64,000 nucleotides of DNA. It comes from an uncultured Maribacter sp. GTDB lineage: Bacteria; Bacteroidota; Bacteroidia; Flavobacteriales; Flavobacteriaceae. Both the position numbers and the translations under genes were made by a program. The DNA lies in contig NZ_CANMRY010000001.1 in assembly GCF_947500405.1 (NCBI RefSeq), positions 372,001-436,000 of the forward strand, read 5' to 3'. This document shows positions 63,801-64,000 of the stretch, piece after piece (the stretch's first letter is position 1; each line of letters opens with the position of its first letter). Below the pieces are notes generated by a model, which made no database searches, was not told the origin of the DNA, and saw only the letters and a program-made list of their open reading frames with translations.

Positions 63801-64000
63801 TTTTCCTGAATTCCATACATCACCTTTATTGTTACTTAAAACATCTAAACTACTTGCTACTAAAATTTGATACGCTGTTTGTTTTTGTCCTCTCCCTTGA
63901 TGATTCCCTTCTAACTTCCAACTTAATCGTGGACTTGTATTATCTATACCTAAAGGATTTATTCGGTATTCGCAACGCAAATCTAAAAGGGTTACAGAAG
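60834..64000 (-). CDS. GH78 alpha-L-rhamnosidase-type protein with C-terminal discoidin-like domain (5' end outside window)
   Basis: The frame runs off the right edge. The leucine codon TTG at 63980 begins LRCEYRINPLGIDNTSPRLS, a core GH78 N-domain block, and the frame stays open upstream (SVTLLD), so the true start and signal peptide lie beyond 64000. Over 1050 residues are visible. The catalytic block is DCPHRERRGWGEVTVAAMYG, about 480 residues after that Leu; where others have GWxGDA this one has GWGEVT, so the third acid is altered. The second acid is kept in KTVWPERWSAIG. After the C-terminal sandwich there is an extra ~135-residue F5/8 type C-like domain (FRVNDEDEETRWLATETKNQ; YKLQYWDYGAWKDI), probably carbohydrate-binding. 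The 94 bp before the PKD gene contain nothing notable. Confidence 0.88.
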   Translation of the reverse strand, partial: SVTLLDLRCEYRINPLGIDNTSPRLSWKLEGNHQGRGQKQTAYQILVASSLDVLSNNKGDVWNSGKIETNQSVNNTYQGNTLESAKQYYWKVKVWDKDSNISDWSEVSSFSMGLLKQSDWKGDWILKEDQKKTDHNWYRKNFELKEEATSAFVFVGSFGYHELYVNGEKVTENVMNPVSSYMKKRIPYLTYDISDKLKKGDNVIAIWHAAGWSRWRRIKEYRKIPFVFKAQAEIIAGGEQITLKSDTTWKTKKSYSEYYGDWDVLHFGGETIDARKAEPDWNSAEYDDNNWINASVYDYNALNAKIPKGNNIRIFGDKGKGSRALYTPITAQLSAQIVEPQVKFRELKAIAIKKNDSGSYRIDMGENYTGFFEMDLYNGVEGDSITFEISDQTEEVMNWNQKSKYIFGKSGKGKFQNRFNVAGGRWITVYGLNYAPKLEDVKGYVITNNRKQISKFASSNEQLNQIYQINLNTYLANTMDGILVDCPHRERRGWGEVTVAAMYGDALPNFESGAYMDQYLQYTRDAQVTDGQIRGVINEQDRPFLMWKANSPLTVWETYRMLGDKKVLEDNYESMQKWMQWLFNNSNYKIGGALKAGKQGAREFPGLGDWCTPRGNFWSSFNSAEAIHFNNCVYAFMLDNAEKIAKVLGKNEDAKKYADRLKVQREATHKLSYNAETGKYVKGQQVDQAFALLAGVTPASEKEKVEAVLEDNVLYKFPYYDTGSSGQALYTRYFTEYGERMDLIYELLQDKHHPSYGYFLEQGKTVWPERWSAIGNSQIHTCYTGIGGYFIKGFGGIRPNSEQLGMQNMMIKPAPVGNLTFANTEYQSMYGNVIVNWKKEDKGAAFHIEVPVNTTAKVYLPATSKKSVQESGVLADESESITFVGTEKNKTVGNYIIYNVVSGIYDFHVEELPEVSLPDPIVESQNLATLGRMNASSMFIKTEKLPVFEAFRVNDEDEETRWLATETKNQYLEVEWIKPQTFNQIIVDEFENNITSYKLQYWDYGAWKDIVKGTSCGENKIHQFDSVQSRKCRLFIVDAIRTPSIKELKISYKN

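Noticed and set aside
1..64000. CRISPR array, tRNA or rRNA genes
   Set aside because: No regularly spaced repeat array, no cloverleaf-type sequence with a CCA-like end and no rRNA-like sequence was noticed on either strand.

Overview
This is a 64 kb stretch of an AT-rich marine Bacteroidota (Flavobacteriia-like) chromosome. It is dominated by one polysaccharide utilization locus (PUL). The evidence for the group is a SusC/SusD pair, many SPII lipoproteins, type IX secretion C-terminal domains, a XylR-type AraC regulator with a periplasmic-binding-protein domain, and the weak, A-rich leaders typical of flavobacteria. The enzyme set points to a sulfated, rhamnose- and uronate-containing polymer, most likely green-algal ulvan: a PL28-like ulvan lyase, a BNR_4 propeller lyase of the PL24/PL25 type, four GH78 and four GH106 alpha-L-rhamnosidase-type enzymes, three S1 sulfatases, and GH2, GH3, GH5 and GH43 enzymes. 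RhaM, RhaT and hexuronate catabolism genes complete the set. The substrate assignment is inference.

Layout. At 1-4.6 kb there is the start of a GH20/GH67N-like lipoprotein (runs off the left edge), an internally deleted propeller lyase, a FN3-type lipoprotein, an intact propeller lyase and rhaM. At 4.9-19.1 kb lies the core operon on the minus strand: GH78, SusC, SusD, terminator, GH5, GH3, GH43 and a DUF1080 lipoprotein. At 19.4-22.5 kb a plus-strand multidomain PL28 lyase sits between two broken rhaT 3' ends. At 22.9-33.6 kb are GH2, uxaC, the divergent regulator, a split altronate dehydratase, an SDR, remnants of exuT and of an RraA-like gene, and intact rhaT. At 33.6-64 kb is a long minus-strand run of sulfatases, GH106 and GH78 enzymes, a sugar isomerase-like protein and an exported enolase-superfamily protein, ending in a GH78 that runs off the right edge.

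How it would work: the two secreted lyases cut the polymer at the surface, SusC/SusD and accessory lipoproteins import oligomers, sulfatases and exo-glycosidases strip sulfate, rhamnose, xylose and uronate, RhaT/RhaM handle rhamnose, and UxaC/UxaA with the SDR handle hexuronate. No rhamnose isomerase, kinase or aldolase, no UxaB and no unsaturated glucuronyl hydrolase is seen here.

The most interesting signals lie outside the intact genes. (1) A 20-bp element (gene-strand consensus near CAGTAyAGnGCAGGAyAGTT) recurs 39-73 bp before seven real or decayed start codons. (2) Cassettes are bounded by duplicated gene tails: two rhaT tails flank the PL28 gene and a GH106 tail follows a GH78 gene, as if new modules entered by recombination at gene 3' ends. 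(3) A 14-bp sequence is shared between the uxaC/regulator divergent region and the leader of the hexuronate operon. (4) The PL28 lyase carries three near-identical ~135-residue modules of unclear type.
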